A program made the translations under genes and the position numbers. The notes below the pieces were generated by a model. The model did not search any database, was not told the DNA's origin, and saw only the letters and a list, made by a program, of their open reading frames with translations. 64,000 bases of DNA from Aromatoleum tolulyticum (GTDB taxonomy: Bacteria > Pseudomonadota > Gammaproteobacteria > Burkholderiales > Rhodocyclaceae), in NCBI RefSeq assembly GCF_900156155.1, contig NZ_FTMD01000011.1, positions 1 through 64,000 on the forward strand, read 5' to 3'. Positions 49,533 to 56,610 of the stretch are shown piece by piece; positions within the stretch are counted from its first letter, which is position 1, and each line of letters starts with the position of its first letter.

Positions 49533-50132
49533 ATGAACATCCTGCAAGTCAATTCCAGCGCCCGTAGCGAAGGTTCCGCTTCCACCCGTCTCGCCAACAG
49601 CATCGTCGTGCGTCTGCGTGCCGAGAACCCCGGCGCCAGCCTCGTCGTCCGCGACCTCGCCCGCAACCCGCATCCGGTCCTCGACGAAGCGGCCCTCGGC
49701 GCGCTCTTCACCCCCGCCGAGCAGCGCACCCCGGCGCAGGCCGAACGCGTCGCGCTCGACGACGCGCTGATCGCCGAGATCAAGGCCGCCGACGCCGTCG
49801 TGCTGGGCGTGCCGATGTACAACCTCGGCGTACCGGCGCAGCTGAAGAACTGGATCGACGCGATCGCCCGCGCCAAGGAGACCTTCCAGTACACCGCGAA
49901 CGGTCCCGAAGGCCTGCTGAAGGGCAAGAAGGTGTATGTCGCGCTGACCCGCGGCGGCAAGTATCGCGGTACGGATTGGGATTCGCAGGTGCCCTACCTG
50001 AAGATCGTGCTTGGCTTCCTCGGCATGACCGACATCACCTTCGTCTACGCGGAAGGTCTGGCGATGGGACCGGAGGCGGAACAACAGGCCTTCGCCGAAG
50101 CCCAACGCGAAATCGAGGCGGCTTTCGCTTAA
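49533..50132 (+). CDS. azoR: FMN-dependent NADH azoreductase
   Basis: Flavodoxin-like quinone/azo reductase of 199 residues. The start [20 protein letters not shown] contains the FMN phosphate site. [19 protein letters not shown] is the conserved dimer and flavin segment, and LTRGGKY is typical. ATG 49533 was chosen over the in-frame ATG at 49521 because GGAGC lies between them. It is followed by a pirin gene, a common pairing in stress or quinone detoxification. Confidence 0.93.
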   Translation: MNILQVNSSARSEGSASTRLANSIVVRLRAENPGASLVVRDLARNPHPVLDEAALGALFTPAEQRTPAQAERVALDDALIAEIKAADAVVLGVPMYNLGVPAQLKNWIDAIARAKETFQYTANGPEGLLKGKKVYVALTRGGKYRGTDWDSQVPYLKIVLGFLGMTDITFVYAEGLAMGPEAEQQAFAEAQREIEAAFA

Positions 50133-50230
50133 GCGACGCGCAGCCTTGCATCACCGGACGCCGGACACATAGATCCGGCGCCGGAAGAAATACAGAGAGC
50201 ACCCCCGACCCCAACACGGAGGACAAGACC

Positions 50231-51124
50231 ATGTCCGATACGCAACAGCAACGCAGCAGCGCAGACGTCACCCGCTCACGCGGCGTCGAACGGCTCGTGG
50301 CCGGGCAGGCCACCTCCGACGGGGCGGGCGTCAAGCTCACGCGCGTGCTCACCCAGCCGCTGCAGCGCCGCCTCGATCCCTTCCTGATGCTCGACGCCTT
50401 CGGCAGCAACGATCCGGGCGACTACATCGCGGGCTTCCCCGACCATCCGCACCGCGGCTTCGAGACCGTCACCTACATGATCGCCGGCCGCATGCGCCAC
50501 CGCGACAGCGCGGGCCACGAGGGCCTGCTCGAGAACGGCGGCGTGCAGTGGATGACGGCCGGCAGCGGCGTGATCCACTCCGAGCTGCCCGAGCAGGAAG
50601 AGGGCGTGATGGAAGGCTTCCAGCTGTGGCTGAACCTGCGCGGGCGCGACAAGATGTGCGCACCGTGGTACCGGGACTTCGCCGCGGGCGAGCTGCCGTC
50701 CTTCACGACCGTGGCCGGCGCCGAGGTGACCGTGATCGCAGGCGAGAGCCACGGCGTGACCGGTGCGGTGACGCGCGACGCGACTGCGCCGCTCTACCTC
50801 GACATCCATCTGCCGGCGGGCGCCCGCTTCGCGCAGTCGCTGCCGGCGGAGCACAACGCGTTCGTGTACGTGTATCGCGGCGCTGCCACGGTCGCCGGCA
50901 CGCAGGTGGCGGTGCAGCGCATGGCGATCCTCGCCAACGAGGCCGCCGCGGATGGCGTCGTGATCGAAGCGGGCGACGTTCCGACGCGCGTGCTGCTGAT
51001 CGCCGGTCGCCCGCTCGGCGAACCGATCGCGCAGTACGGCCCCTTCGTAATGAACACGCAGGCCGAGATCCACCAGGCGCTGGCGGACTACCGCGACGGA
51101 CGGTTCGCGCCGATCCCGGGCTGA
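50231..51124 (+). CDS. Pirin family protein
   Basis: Bicupin protein of 297 residues. The N-terminal cupin holds the metal-ligand motif FPDHPHRGFETVTYMI and HRDSAGHEG, followed by GGVQWMTAGSGVIHSE. Bacterial pirins such as YhhW have quercetinase activity, and others act as regulators. Here the substrate is unknown. The ATG at 50231 follows GGAGGACAAG. It lies 98 bases after azoR and may share its transcript. Confidence 0.9.
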   Translation: MSDTQQQRSSADVTRSRGVERLVAGQATSDGAGVKLTRVLTQPLQRRLDPFLMLDAFGSNDPGDYIAGFPDHPHRGFETVTYMIAGRMRHRDSAGHEGLLENGGVQWMTAGSGVIHSELPEQEEGVMEGFQLWLNLRGRDKMCAPWYRDFAAGELPSFTTVAGAEVTVIAGESHGVTGAVTRDATAPLYLDIHLPAGARFAQSLPAEHNAFVYVYRGAATVAGTQVAVQRMAILANEAAADGVVIEAGDVPTRVLLIAGRPLGEPIAQYGPFVMNTQAEIHQALADYRDGRFAPIPG

Positions 51125-51145
51125 GGTCGATTCGCAAGCACCGAT

Positions 51146-51236
51146 CCTGCGCCCGGCAGGAGAGGCTTTAGCCGCGGCGGGAGTTTCCCCTCCCTGAGCT
51201 TCCGTCGCGGTTGAGGTCTCTCCTGCCGGGCGCAGG
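51146..51236 (+). repeat. REP-like 38-base-pair hairpin, directional
   Basis: Bases 51146-51183 and 51199-51236 form two 38-base arms around a 15-base loop. The outer 19 pairs are perfect. The inner 19 contain six changes, and each is G-T or T-G when read as plus-strand RNA, so a continuous 38-pair helix with six G-U wobbles results. The core AGGAGAGGCTTTAGCCGCG resembles REP sequences of pseudomonads and xanthomonads. It follows the pirin gene and may end its transcript. Confidence 0.8.
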
Positions 51237-51257
51237 CTTGTATATGGGCCTTCACGT

Positions 51258-51335
51258 CTCAGTCGCGAGTCGCACGAGCAGCGGATTGGTCGAGGATCGG
51301 CTGCGGCACCGCGATCTTGCCGGCCGGCATCGCTT
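51258..51335 (-). pseudogene. Decayed duplicate of the ybiB 3' end
   Basis: On the minus strand the translation MPAGKIAVPQPILDQSAARA closely follows the ybiB C-terminus MLAGKVPVPQPVLDQAALLV. The DNA match runs about 78 bases to the stop codon (compare 51475-51554), with one 3-base gap and scattered changes. Only this tail is present, and there is no start or upstream gene body. It ends next to a family 2 repeat at 51338, so the duplication may be linked to repeat insertion. Confidence 0.75.
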
Positions 51336-51337
51336 TC

Positions 51338-51368
51338 GTAGGGCGGGAGGAGCGCAGCGCATCCCGCC
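51338..51368 (+). repeat. Dispersed GTAGGGCGG palindrome, family 2, copy A
   Basis: A 31-base element beginning GTAGGGCGGG and ending TCCCGCC, with AGCGCAGCGC between. Related copies lie at 54376-54407 and, inverted, at 61243-61272. The rest of the 51369-51472 stretch shows no gene I can support. Confidence 0.7.
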
Positions 51369-51472
51369 AATCCCTCCGCCGAAGGCTGCCCAAGCGCCGT
51401 GTGGTGGCGCAGTTGACACATCCGGCCCTCGGCTCCTCCATCCCCGCGAATCTGCCCCGCTCCGGACGGCGC

Positions 51473-52393
51473 TCAGGCTTCGGTGGCGAGCCGCACGAGC
51501 AGCGCCGCCTGGTCGAGCACCGGTTGCGGCACCGGGACCTTGCCGGCCAGCATCGCGCGGATCAGCGCGGCATTCTCCTCGACTGCCGGCGCATCCGGCA
51601 GCCCTTCCAGCGGCGGCGCGCCGCCTTCTTCCGCTGGCCAGCCGAGCTCGGCCACCCCATCACGGAATACCTGCATCGCCGGCCGCCGGCGCGGGTTCGC
51701 GTAGGCCTCGCCCTCGGTGCCGCGCATCAGCAGTGCGCGCCCGCCGTCGGCGACGAGGAACTCGTGCATGCGCTCGAGATACTCCGGGTGCGTGACGGCG
51801 ACCACCCGCACGCTGCGTCCGAGGCACGGGTCGACGAGCTTCGCCATCGTGTGCCCGCTGCCGCGCACGCCCAGGCGCAGGCGCAGCGCGAGCAGGCGGT
51901 CTAGCCCCGGCAGCAGTTCGTCGAGGCGCAGGCAGGCGATGCGTTTCCCGGCGAGTTCGCGGTGCGCTTCCCCGATCCCGAGCGCCGGATGGATGTCGAG
52001 CGCGGCGAGCAGCTCGAACGGACTCACGCGCGACTCGAAGTCGTGCCGCCCCTGGATCAGTACCGGCACCCCTTCGCGCGCCAGCAGCAGCGCGACGAGC
52101 GGCATCAGGTTGGCCTGGCGGCGCGCGCCGTTGTAGGTCGGCAGGATCACGCAGCGCGGGCCCGGCGGCACCGCGAGCTGCGGGCAGCGGGCGTCGATCG
52201 CGCGCTTGAAGCCCAGCAGCTCGTCGCGCGATTCGCTCTTGATGCGCAGCGACACGATGATCGCGCCGAGTTCGAGGTCCGGCACCTTGCCGTCCAGCAT
52301 GTCGCCGAACAGCTGCTCCGCCTGGGCGGCGTCGAGGTCGCGCGCGCCCTTGGCGCCACGGCCGATTTCCTTGATGATGGGGGCGTAGGTCAT
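51473..52393 (-). CDS. ybiB: YbiB family protein (TrpD2-like, nucleic-acid-binding)
   Basis: Homologue of anthranilate phosphoribosyltransferase that lost that activity. E. coli YbiB binds nucleic acids and is LexA-regulated. It has 306 residues: the helical N-domain has IIKEIGRGAKGARDLDAAQA, followed by LPTYNGARRQANLMPLVALL and LGVRGSGHTMAKLVDP. The start MTYAPIIKEIG is at 52393. Its own 3' end is duplicated in decayed form about 220 bases downstream. It is divergent from the dehydrogenase genes. Confidence 0.87.
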   Translation of the reverse strand: MTYAPIIKEIGRGAKGARDLDAAQAEQLFGDMLDGKVPDLELGAIIVSLRIKSESRDELLGFKRAIDARCPQLAVPPGPRCVILPTYNGARRQANLMPLVALLLAREGVPVLIQGRHDFESRVSPFELLAALDIHPALGIGEAHRELAGKRIACLRLDELLPGLDRLLALRLRLGVRGSGHTMAKLVDPCLGRSVRVVAVTHPEYLERMHEFLVADGGRALLMRGTEGEAYANPRRRPAMQVFRDGVAELGWPAEEGGAPPLEGLPDAPAVEENAALIRAMLAGKVPVPQPVLDQAALLVRLATEA

Positions 52394-52442
52394 GGCGAAG
52401 ATTATGCGTCGCCATGCGCGTTCCAGCCACAGGAGAATCGAA

Positions 52443-53327
52443 ATGGAAGTCGGATTCATCGGCCTCGGCCTGATGGGGCGCCCGATGGCGCTGAACCTGA
52501 TGAAGGCCGGTCACAAGGTGCACGTGTGGAGCCGGCGGCGCGAGTCGATGCAGCCGCTGCTCGACGCCGGCGCGGGTGAGTGCGCGAGCGCCGCGGAGCT
52601 CGCATCGCGCGCCGAGGTCGTCATCAGCATGGTCGCGGATGCGCCCGACGTCGAACACGTCGCGCTCGGCCCGCAGGGCGTGGCCGAAGGCGCCCGGCCG
52701 GGGCTGATCTTCGTCGACATGAGCACCATCGCCCCGGCCGCCGCACAGGCGATCGCCGCGAAGCTCAAGGCGCGCGGCATCGAGATGCTGGATGCGCCGG
52801 TGTCGGGCGGCGAGATCGGCGCGATCAACGCGACCCTGACGATCATGGTCGGCGGCGATGCGGCCGCCTTCGAACGCGTGAAGCCCGCGTTCGAGGCGCT
52901 GGGCAAGACGGTGTCGCTGATCGGCGCGAGCGGCGCCGGCCAGGTCGCCAAGGCGTGCAACCAGATCCTCACCGGCGTCGGCGTCGCGGCGGTCGCCGAG
53001 GCGATGAACTTCGCGAAAAAGAGCGGTGTGGATGCCGCGAAGGTGCGCGAGGCGCTGCTCGGCGGCTTCGCCTACTCCCGGATCCTGGAGAACCACGGCC
53101 AGCGCATGCTGGATCGCAACTTCAAGCCCGGCTTCAAGGCGTGGATGCACCAGAAGGACCTGCGCATCGTGATGGAAGAAGCGCACCGCCTCGGCCTCGC
53201 GCTCCCGACCTCAGCCGCGACCGCGCAGATGCTCAACGCGATGGTGGGTAGCGGCCTCGGGGAGAACGACTCGATCGCGATGCTGAAGCTCCTCGAACGC
53301 ATGAGCGGCGGGGAGGGGCAGGACTGA
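52443..53327 (+). CDS. Beta-hydroxyacid dehydrogenase (GarR/HIBADH family)
   Basis: NAD(P)-dependent enzyme of 294 residues, closest in pattern to 2-hydroxy-3-oxopropionate reductase. The Rossmann motif GFIGLGLMGRPMA is at the start, followed by FVDMSTIAPAAAQ and the substrate motif LDAPVSGGEIGA. The catalytic lysine is in GAGQVAKACNQI. GGAGAATCG precedes the ATG. Its stop overlaps the start of a paralogue, so the pair is translationally coupled. Tartronate semialdehyde, succinic semialdehyde or other beta-hydroxyacids are possible substrates. Confidence 0.9.
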   Translation: MEVGFIGLGLMGRPMALNLMKAGHKVHVWSRRRESMQPLLDAGAGECASAAELASRAEVVISMVADAPDVEHVALGPQGVAEGARPGLIFVDMSTIAPAAAQAIAAKLKARGIEMLDAPVSGGEIGAINATLTIMVGGDAAAFERVKPAFEALGKTVSLIGASGAGQVAKACNQILTGVGVAAVAEAMNFAKKSGVDAAKVREALLGGFAYSRILENHGQRMLDRNFKPGFKAWMHQKDLRIVMEEAHRLGLALPTSAATAQMLNAMVGSGLGENDSIAMLKLLERMSGGEGQD

Positions 53328-54208
53328 TGGAGGTCGGTTTCGTCGGCCTGGGCGCGATGGGGCGCCCGATGGCGCAGCACCTGCAGCGCGCCGGCCATCG
53401 GCTGCACCTGTGGGCGCGCCGCCCCGAAAGCGCCGCGCCCTTCGCCGGCACGGGCGCGGTCGTGCATGCGACGCCCGCCGAACTCGCCGCCGCGACGGAC
53501 GTCGCGTTCACGATCATCACGACCAGCGAGGACGTCGAGCGCGTCGCGCTGGGCGAGGGCGGATTCGTCGAAGGTGCGCGGCCGGGCTGGGTGCATGTGG
53601 ACATGAGCACCATCGCGCCGGGTACGACGCGTCGCGTCGCGGCCGCGCTGGCAAAACGCGGGGCGGCGATGCTGGATGCGCCGGTGTCGGGCGGATCGGC
53701 GGCGGCCGAGGCGGGGACGGTCGCGATGATGGTCGGCGGCGATGCGGCGGTGCTGGAGCGCGTGCGTCCGCTGCTCGCGTGCTTCGCCCGCGCGGTCGTG
53801 CACGTGGGCGACAACGGCGCGGGCGAGGTCGCCAAGGCGTGCAACCAGATGGTGATGGTCGCCGCGATCCAGGCCTGCGCCGAGGCGATGCTGCTCGCGC
53901 AGGCGCACGGCGTCGATGCGTCGAAGGTCCGCGAGGCCTTGCTGGGCGGTTCGGCCTCGTCGCGCATGCTCGACGTGATGGGGGACCGGATGATCCGGCG
54001 GGATTTCGCCGCCGGCATCGAGGCGCGCCTGCATCACAAGGACTTCGGCATCCTCATGGACGAAGCGGCGCGCCTGGGCACGCCGCTGCCGATCGCCGCG
54101 CAGGTGTGGCAACAGCTCAACGCGCTGATGTCACAGGGCGGCGCGCACGACGACACGTCGAGCCTGATCCGTGTGCTCGAGCGTGCGTCGGGACGGGGCG
54201 ATGAGTGA
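53327..54208 (+). CDS. Beta-hydroxyacid dehydrogenase, tandem paralogue
   Basis: Protein of 293 residues parallel to the preceding one over its whole length: GFVGLGAMGRPMA, VDMSTIAPGTTRR, LDAPVSGGSAAA and the catalytic lysine in GAGEVAKACNQM. ATG 53327 overlaps the upstream stop (TGATG). The two proteins differ in the C-terminal, substrate-facing helices, for example KAWMHQKDLRIVMEE against EARLHHKDFGILMDE, so they may have different substrates or form a heteromer. A 55-residue membrane gene starts inside its last codons. Confidence 0.9.
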   Translation: MEVGFVGLGAMGRPMAQHLQRAGHRLHLWARRPESAAPFAGTGAVVHATPAELAAATDVAFTIITTSEDVERVALGEGGFVEGARPGWVHVDMSTIAPGTTRRVAAALAKRGAAMLDAPVSGGSAAAEAGTVAMMVGGDAAVLERVRPLLACFARAVVHVGDNGAGEVAKACNQMVMVAAIQACAEAMLLAQAHGVDASKVREALLGGSASSRMLDVMGDRMIRRDFAAGIEARLHHKDFGILMDEAARLGTPLPIAAQVWQQLNALMSQGGAHDDTSSLIRVLERASGRGDE

Positions 54209-54368
54209 CGACTCGGGTCTGGGCCTCGTCGGCGCTTATGTCGCCGACGTGCTCGGCGACAAGGCTGCGCGCAAGTGGCGCTGGCTCCGCTGGTTGCGGT
54301 ATGCGAGCGGGGTGCTGCTGTTTCTGGTGATTGCCTTGCTGATGCTGCTGAGCTTCGCGAACCCGTAG
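54201..54368 (+). CDS. Small single-pass membrane protein, 55 residues
   Basis: Not recognised. It starts MSDDSGLGLVGAYVADVLGD, has a basic stretch KAARKWRWLRWLR, and then one hydrophobic helix YASGVLLFLVIALLMLLSF. It overlaps the end of the dehydrogenase gene by eight bases, with ACGGGG upstream, so it is probably co-translated. The acidic N-terminus, basic patch and single helix suggest an inner-membrane protein with its N-terminus inside. Confidence 0.6.
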   Translation: MSDDSGLGLVGAYVADVLGDKAARKWRWLRWLRYASGVLLFLVIALLMLLSFANP

Positions 54369-54375
54369 GCTGGTC

Positions 54376-54407
54376 GTAGGGCGGATGAGCCGCGGGCGTT
54401 ATCCGCC
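54376..54407 (+). repeat. Dispersed GTAGGGCGG palindrome, family 2, copy B
   Basis: Element of 32 bases, GTAGGGCGGATGAGC at the left and TTATCCGCC at the right end. It lies eight bases after the small membrane gene and just before the family 1 repeat at 54440. Confidence 0.7.
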
Positions 54408-54439
54408 GCCCCGCGGATTTTCAAGCTCCCAACGAAATA

Positions 54440-54500
54440 CCGTTCGGGCTGAGCTTGTCGAAGCCCTGCCAATGCCCTTCGACAAGCTCAGGGCGAACGG
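54440..54500. repeat. Dispersed palindromic repeat, family 1, copy 2
   Basis: Arms 54440-54463 and 54477-54500 match copy 1 at 39430-39490 almost base for base. The core here is GAGCTTGTCGAAG, with the compensating base in the other arm, so the hairpin is kept. As in copy 1, it lies between convergent genes. Confidence 0.85.
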
Positions 54501-54518
54501 AGGTGGCCCGATGCCGTC

Positions 54519-55172
54519 CTATTTCGCCCGCGGCTTGCCGTACCAGCGGAAGCGCTCGACGACCTCGGCCATCTCGTCGTCTGAGAGCAGCACCGGTTCG
54601 CCGATCTGGCGGGTGCGCCAATACTGCTCGCACAGCGTCTCGAACTCGATCGCGAGATCGAGCGCGTTGTCGAGATCGCGCCCGAACACGAGCATGCCGT
54701 GGTTCGCCATCAGACAGGCCGAGCGTCCCTCCATCGCGGCGAGGATGTTGTCCGACAGTGCCTGCGTGCCGAAGGTTGCGTAGCGCGCGCAGTGCACGGC
54801 GTTGCCGCCGAAGCGCGCGATCATGTAGTGGAAGGGCGGGATCTCGATGCGCTGGCACGCGAGCGCGGTCGCGAAGGGCGCGTGCGCGTGCAGGATCGCG
54901 CCCGCTTCCGGGCGTCGCGCGTAGAGGTCGTGGTGGAAGCGCCATTCGCTCGATGGCGCGAGGCGTCCCCTGACGCTTCCGTCGCCGGCCACGATCACCA
55001 TGTCGTCGGGCGTGCAGGCGCCGGGAGGCATGCCGCTGGGGGTGATCAGCATGCCGCCGTCGATGCGCACGCTGACGTTGCCCGCGGTGCCGGTATTGAG
55101 CCCGGCCGTGCTCATCGCGCGGGCGGTCGCGAGGAGTTGCTCGCGCAGCTTGATATCGACCGTGAGGCTCAT
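54519..55172 (-). CDS. Class II aldolase/adducin family protein
   Basis: Zinc-dependent aldolase of 217 residues. Catalytic and metal elements are GTAGNVSVR near the N-terminus, ILHAHAPFATAL with two histidines, and ANHGMLVFG with a third. It follows mtnA with overlapping start and stop codons. In Rhodospirillum and E. coli, an aldolase of this family next to MtnA splits (methylthio)ribulose-1-phosphate or 5-deoxyribulose-1-phosphate to dihydroxyacetone phosphate and an aldehyde. A fuculose-phosphate aldolase or an MtnB-type dehydratase are alternatives. Confidence 0.85.
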   Translation of the reverse strand: MSLTVDIKLREQLLATARAMSTAGLNTGTAGNVSVRIDGGMLITPSGMPPGACTPDDMVIVAGDGSVRGRLAPSSEWRFHHDLYARRPEAGAILHAHAPFATALACQRIEIPPFHYMIARFGGNAVHCARYATFGTQALSDNILAAMEGRSACLMANHGMLVFGRDLDNALDLAIEFETLCEQYWRTRQIGEPVLLSDDEMAEVVERFRWYGKPRAK

Positions 55173-56236
55173 CGCGCCGCGTCCGGATACAGGTCGCGCA
55201 GCCGTCCGGGGGCGCACACGCCGCGCTCGGTGATGATGCCGGTGATGCAACGGGCGGGCGTCACGTCGAAGGCGGGGTTGGCTGCGGCGGTGGACTCGGG
55301 GGCGAGGCGCAGGCTCTTCACCGCGCCGTCGCTGTCGAGACCGAGCACCGTGCACACTTCCGCCGGGCCGCGATCCTCGATCGGGATCGCGCCGCCGTCG
55401 GCGCAGCCGAAATCGACGGTCGAGAACGGGGCGGCGATGTAGAAGGGCACGCCGTGCTCGCGCGCGGCGAGCGCCTTGAGATAGGTCCCCACCTTGTTCG
55501 CGGCGTCGCCGTTGGCCGCGACGCGGTCGGCGCCGGTGATCACGACGTCGACCTCGCCGCGCGCGAGGAGGATACCGGCCGCGTTGTCGGCGATGAGGCG
55601 CAGCGGCACGCCCGCTTCGCGCAGTTCCCATGCGGTCAGGAGGCCCTGGTTGCGTGGCCGCGTCTCGCTGACCCACACTTCGATCGCGAGGCCGCGCGCC
55701 TGCGCCTCATATACGGGGGCGAGCGCGGTGCCGGCGCCGCAGGTCGCGAGCCAGCCGGCGTTGCAGTGGGTCATCACGCGCAGCGGGCGGTCGAGCCCGG
55801 CGGCGAGGCGTTCGAGGATCGCGTAACCGTGTCTGCCGATCGCGGCGCACATCTCGGCGTCGTCGCGGTGGATCGCTTCGGCTTCGCGCCAAGCCGCTGC
55901 GGGGCGTTCGGTCGCCGCCAAGGGGAGCAGGCGTTCGCGCATCTGTCCGAGCGCCCAGTGCAGGTTCACCGCGGTCGGCCGGGTTGCCGCGAGCGTCGTC
56001 AGTGCATGGTCGAGGCGCGCGTCGCTCGCATCGGTTGCGAGGGCGATGGCGACACCGTAGGCCGCGGTCGCGCCGATGAGCGGGGCGCCGCGTACCTGCA
56101 TCGAATGGATCGCGGTGGCGACCTCTTCGAGCGTCGTCAGGCGGCGCAGTTCACACGCGTGCGGCAGCAGGGCCTGGTCGAGGATGACGACGGCGTCGCC
56201 GTCGCGGCGGATGGTGGGAATGGGCTGGGTAAACAT
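55169..56236 (-). CDS. mtnA: S-methyl-5-thioribose-1-phosphate isomerase
   Basis: Converts methylthioribose-1-phosphate to the ribulose form in methionine or deoxyribose salvage. It has 355 residues. Family signatures are MQVRGAPLIGATAAYGVA, THCNAGWLATCGAGTALA with the active-site cysteine, and VVITGADRVAANGDAANKVG with the catalytic aspartate. The last bases overlap the aldolase start. The remaining salvage genes mtnP, mtnK, mtnC and mtnD are not in the window. Confidence 0.93.
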   Translation of the reverse strand: MFTQPIPTIRRDGDAVVILDQALLPHACELRRLTTLEEVATAIHSMQVRGAPLIGATAAYGVAIALATDASDARLDHALTTLAATRPTAVNLHWALGQMRERLLPLAATERPAAAWREAEAIHRDDAEMCAAIGRHGYAILERLAAGLDRPLRVMTHCNAGWLATCGAGTALAPVYEAQARGLAIEVWVSETRPRNQGLLTAWELREAGVPLRLIADNAAGILLARGEVDVVITGADRVAANGDAANKVGTYLKALAAREHGVPFYIAAPFSTVDFGCADGGAIPIEDRGPAEVCTVLGLDSDGAVKSLRLAPESTAAANPAFDVTPARCITGIITERGVCAPGRLRDLYPDAAR

Positions 56237-56289
56237 CGGGGTATTTTAGCCGGGCGGGCGGTGCGACTGTTGAGTCCGGGGCTTGCCCG

Positions 56290-56515
56290 CACGTCGGGAG
56301 GTGTCCGCGGTCGCAGAACCGTTCCCGACGTGGGGGCGTGTTTGTCCGCGGGGCAGGCGCTCGCGGCCTTCGGCTTCCCGGTGCATGACGATTTGCGGGG
56401 GAGTCGCTGCAAACTCGCCCGCTGCGCGGGCTCAGACATGCACCGCCTTGTTTCCCCCGCAAACCGCCCTGCACCGGCGCTCGCGGACAGCCCCGCGGAC
56501 AGACGCGCCCCCACG
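56290..56515. repeat. Nested palindrome-rich element between mtnA and the aminotransferase
   Basis: Several dyads overlap in about 225 bases. They are CACGTCGGGA (56290-56299) with TCCCGACGTG (56323-56332), and 26-base arms at 56329-56354 and 56490-56515 with two mismatches. A third pair has 25-base arms near 56379-56403 and 56453-56476, with about three mismatches. GCCCGC-TGC-GCGGGC at 56417-56431 lies in the middle. The form suggests a MITE-like or structured RNA element. No coding frame in it is convincing. Confidence 0.62.
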
Positions 56516-56550
56516 GGTGAGCCGCGTGCCAAACTGCATGTGTGGCTTGA

Positions 56551-56579
56551 TTGGTGAATGTGACGGGCTCTGCCAGAAT
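56551..56579 (+). promoter_or_regulatory. Possible sigma70 promoter of the aminotransferase gene
   Basis: TTGGTG (56551-56556) and CAGAAT (56574-56579) are 17 bases apart. This pair would start a transcript near 56586, which favours the downstream start codon at 56611. The match is moderate. Confidence 0.4.
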
Positions 56580-56610
56580 GCTCCGATCCGCCGAACACGA
56601 CCTGCACGCC

